From an uncultured Acidobacteriota bacterium (GTDB taxonomy: Bacteria; Acidobacteriota; Blastocatellia; Pyrinomonadales; Pyrinomonadaceae): DNA of 6,665 nt. The DNA is taken from contig CADEFG010000063.1 of NCBI GenBank assembly GCA_902826505.1, positions 1 to 6,665 of the forward strand, given 5' to 3'. The notes under the pieces are model-generated. The model did not search any database. It was not told where the DNA came from and saw only the letters and a list, made by a program, of their open reading frames with translations. Both the position numbers and the translations under genes were made by a program. Below are positions 6,301 to 6,665 of this stretch, in pieces; within the stretch, counting starts at the first letter, position 1, and every line of letters starts with the position of its first letter.

Positions 6301-6466
6301 ATTGATGACGAATTATTACAAAAATCTCAAGCAGGGCAAAGGGCGCGGGGCGGCATTGCGGCAGGTTCAACTCGAAATGTTGAAAAAGGCGAACCGCCAG
6401 CATCCGTTTTACTGGGCGAGTTTTATCCAGTCGGGCGAATGGGCAAACCTCGACGGTCAAAGATAA
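3383..6466 (+). CDS. Exported or membrane-anchored TPR-CHAT protein (caspase-like peptidase domain)
   Basis: This is an intact 1027-residue protein. Residues about 12-38 form a signal peptide or anchor: Lys/Arg-rich start, hydrophobic FFSLFLLIILTL, then SQINSGQ. Residues about 40-145 are a beta-rich domain resembling the PPC-type (pre-peptidase C-terminal) fold, with IERE, HSYQIILAEGQ and SGVYRIEIEP. Residues 164-484 carry eight tandem tetratricopeptide repeats, mostly 42 residues long, of the kinesin-light-chain/TPR_10 type (for example LHNLALLYDRK, RALKIREN, GAEHP). A helical linker with a coiled coil at about 585-612 leads to a CHAT domain at about 630-1020. That domain has SPDGELNLIPFEALVD (from 730), HIATHGFF with the candidate catalytic H869, LSACDTGLGEV with the candidate catalytic C931, and the C-terminal GLRRAFMLAG and WSVSD motifs. 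CHAT domains are relatives of caspases and separases; TPRs bind partners. Its position behind the sigma and membrane-regulator genes suggests an envelope effector. The substrate, and whether it cleaves at all, cannot be read. Confidence 0.95.
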   Translation: MNQPAILPSKSKGLRRKVFFSLFLLIILTLSQINSGQNTPEITTLETGKKIEREIAGKQKHSYQIILAEGQFASLEVEQRGIDVVVRAFAPDAKIIYEADFDINPNGREKIEMVALQSGVYRIEIEPKYPLLRAGRYEIEVVQVRAALEKDKSLQTASKDYFESVRLSNVGKFDEALPLVENALKIRLAELGEDNSETAIALNQLARIYTIRGNFEKAEQTNQRALSIREKIFGAEHPDVALSLHNLALLYDRKEELGKALLFHQRALKIRENVLGLEHPVVATSFINTATVYDHQGNKPKAVEMLKRALTIQENAVGIESLNGAVIINNLAKSYVDLGEYAKAEPLLKRALVLLEKLFGPDNFRLADPLTNLARFYMYQGDYAAAEPVFQHALKLYEKFQGAEHPATAMAIHNLGSFYFFKGDYGKSEEFSRQSLAMREKIFGPFNPSVARTLNVLSRTLAMKGDISEAVNLQQRANAITEKEISLNFAVGSEKEKLAYLDILPEQTNQTISTNIQNAATNPAAAELAALTLIQRKGRVLDAMSDSISALRQRAKKEDFALLDELNKTTEELAKLVVNGPQKTTLAEHQTQIKKLEEKREKLEVEINRRTAGFYESSAPVSLKSIQAALPAGTALVEFAVYQPFDPKAKRFDKSYGEPHYIAYIIQRQGEIRWKELGEAKAIDDAVKNFRQALSDPNRKDVQTLARILDEKVMQPIRSLIGAHGQLFVSPDGELNLIPFEALVDEQNRYLIENYAFTYLTSGRDLLRLQTSRESKSKLLLIANPAFGEPDTLQMAQLNQNKPNTKQRKSITATRNLTDTYFAALGGTVQEARSIQTIFPEAAFLTGAQATESALKQTSAPKILHIATHGFFLEDEDFSKTEKIDNPLLRSGLALAGANRRSGAKDDGILTALEASGLNLWGTKLVVLSACDTGLGEVRNGEGVYGLRRAFMLAGTESLMMSLWSVSDLVTRELMTNYYKNLKQGKGRGAALRQVQLEMLKKANRQHPFYWASFIQSGEWANLDGQR

Positions 6467-6490
6467 AAGCACTCGCCGCAGATGATTCGA

Positions 6491-6526
6491 CTCAAACCCG
6501 CGAAGATTCTTCTTTGCGGGTTTGGG
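6491..6526 (+). terminator. Stem-loop terminator after the CHAT gene
   Basis: The arm 6491-6506 (CTCAAACCCGCGAAGA) pairs with 6511-6526 (TCTTTGCGGGTTTGGG) over 16 bp with two G-T wobbles, around the loop TTCT. It begins 24 bp after the CHAT stop codon and has a GC-rich core (CCCGC/GCGGG). The following tract (TTTCTC, then A-run) is a poor U-tract, so termination may be incomplete, but position and stem strength fit the end of the block. Confidence 0.75.
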
Positions 6527-6552
6527 TTTCTCAAAAAAAATAAAAAAAATGT

Positions 6553-6578
6553 GAAATGTTTTCCCGCATTTGTCTTAT
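6553..6578 (+). promoter_or_regulatory. Candidate ECF-type promoter, copy 2 (for a gene beyond the right edge)
   Basis: GAAAT (6553-6557), TTTT (6559-6562) and TTTGTCTTAT (6569-6578) repeat the motif at 2222-2247 with the same spacing. It lies 27 bp after the terminator stem and points to the right. A start point near 6585 would begin a transcript running out of the window. A second plus-strand gene just outside, possibly under the same sigma factor, is therefore expected. Confidence 0.5.
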
Positions 6579-6584
6579 CAAGAC

Positions 6585-6665
6585 GGAGTAGCAGATTTTT
6601 TGATTGGAGAATGATAAAAATCAGGAGAAAACAATTTCGGGAGAGCTAAGCGGGCGGTTAGGACG
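6585..6665 (+). other. Leader-like stretch at the right edge, no gene start assignable
   Basis: Downstream of the second promoter-like motif are two purine-rich SD-like sites, GGAGA (6606-6610) and AGGAGA (6622-6627). An ATG at 6611 opens only 12 codons and closes at TAA (6647-6649), and it directly abuts the first SD-like site. No frame starting here stays open convincingly to the edge. The real start codon of the next gene probably lies beyond 6665. Confidence 0.4.

Noticed and set aside
6611..6649. 12-codon leader peptide frame near the right edge
   Set aside because: The ATG abuts its SD-like site with no spacing, and the peptide has no regulatory codon run. It is more likely chance.

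Overview
The window looks like chromosomal DNA of a mid-GC, Gram-negative-type bacterium. The codon use (AAA/GAA-rich, many GCG and CGC) and the gene set (a cysteine-rich ECF-like sigma factor, a coiled-coil single-pass membrane protein and an exported TPR-CHAT protein in tandem) resemble Acidobacteriota of the class Blastocatellia. That placement is inference from gene style; no marker gene is present.

Layout. Positions 1-286 hold the 3' end of an unrecognised plus-strand reading frame cut by the left edge. A long, nearly perfect hairpin follows at 319-358. A plus-strand DUF1877/YfbM-like gene (493-963) has a credible promoter and a strong Shine-Dalgarno (SD) sequence. It converges on a minus-strand Nudix hydrolase gene (986-1393) with a perfect Nudix box. 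An AT-rich spacer of about 200 bp separates the Nudix gene from the divergent three-gene block that fills the rest of the window. That block is an ECF-like sigma factor (1595-2197), a membrane protein with N-terminal cytosolic segment, one TM helix, coiled coil and C-terminal beta domain (2284-3339), and a 1027-residue TPR-CHAT protein with an N-terminal signal or anchor sequence (3383-6466). A stem-loop terminator lies at 6491-6526.

How it may work together. The three genes have the order expected of a sigma factor, a membrane regulator or anti-sigma-like partner, and an effector. The effector carries the His-Cys dyad of caspase-like CHAT peptidases (H869, C931) and appears to sit outside the cytoplasmic membrane. 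The most informative non-coding signal is a 26-bp motif found twice with identical internal spacing: before the membrane-protein gene (2222-2247) and after the CHAT terminator, in front of whatever lies to the right (6553-6578). Both copies have a GAAAT box and a TTTGTCTTAT box, the two-box architecture of ECF promoters, so they are good candidates for sites read by the sigma factor encoded here. No tRNA, rRNA, CRISPR array, transposase or attachment site was seen.
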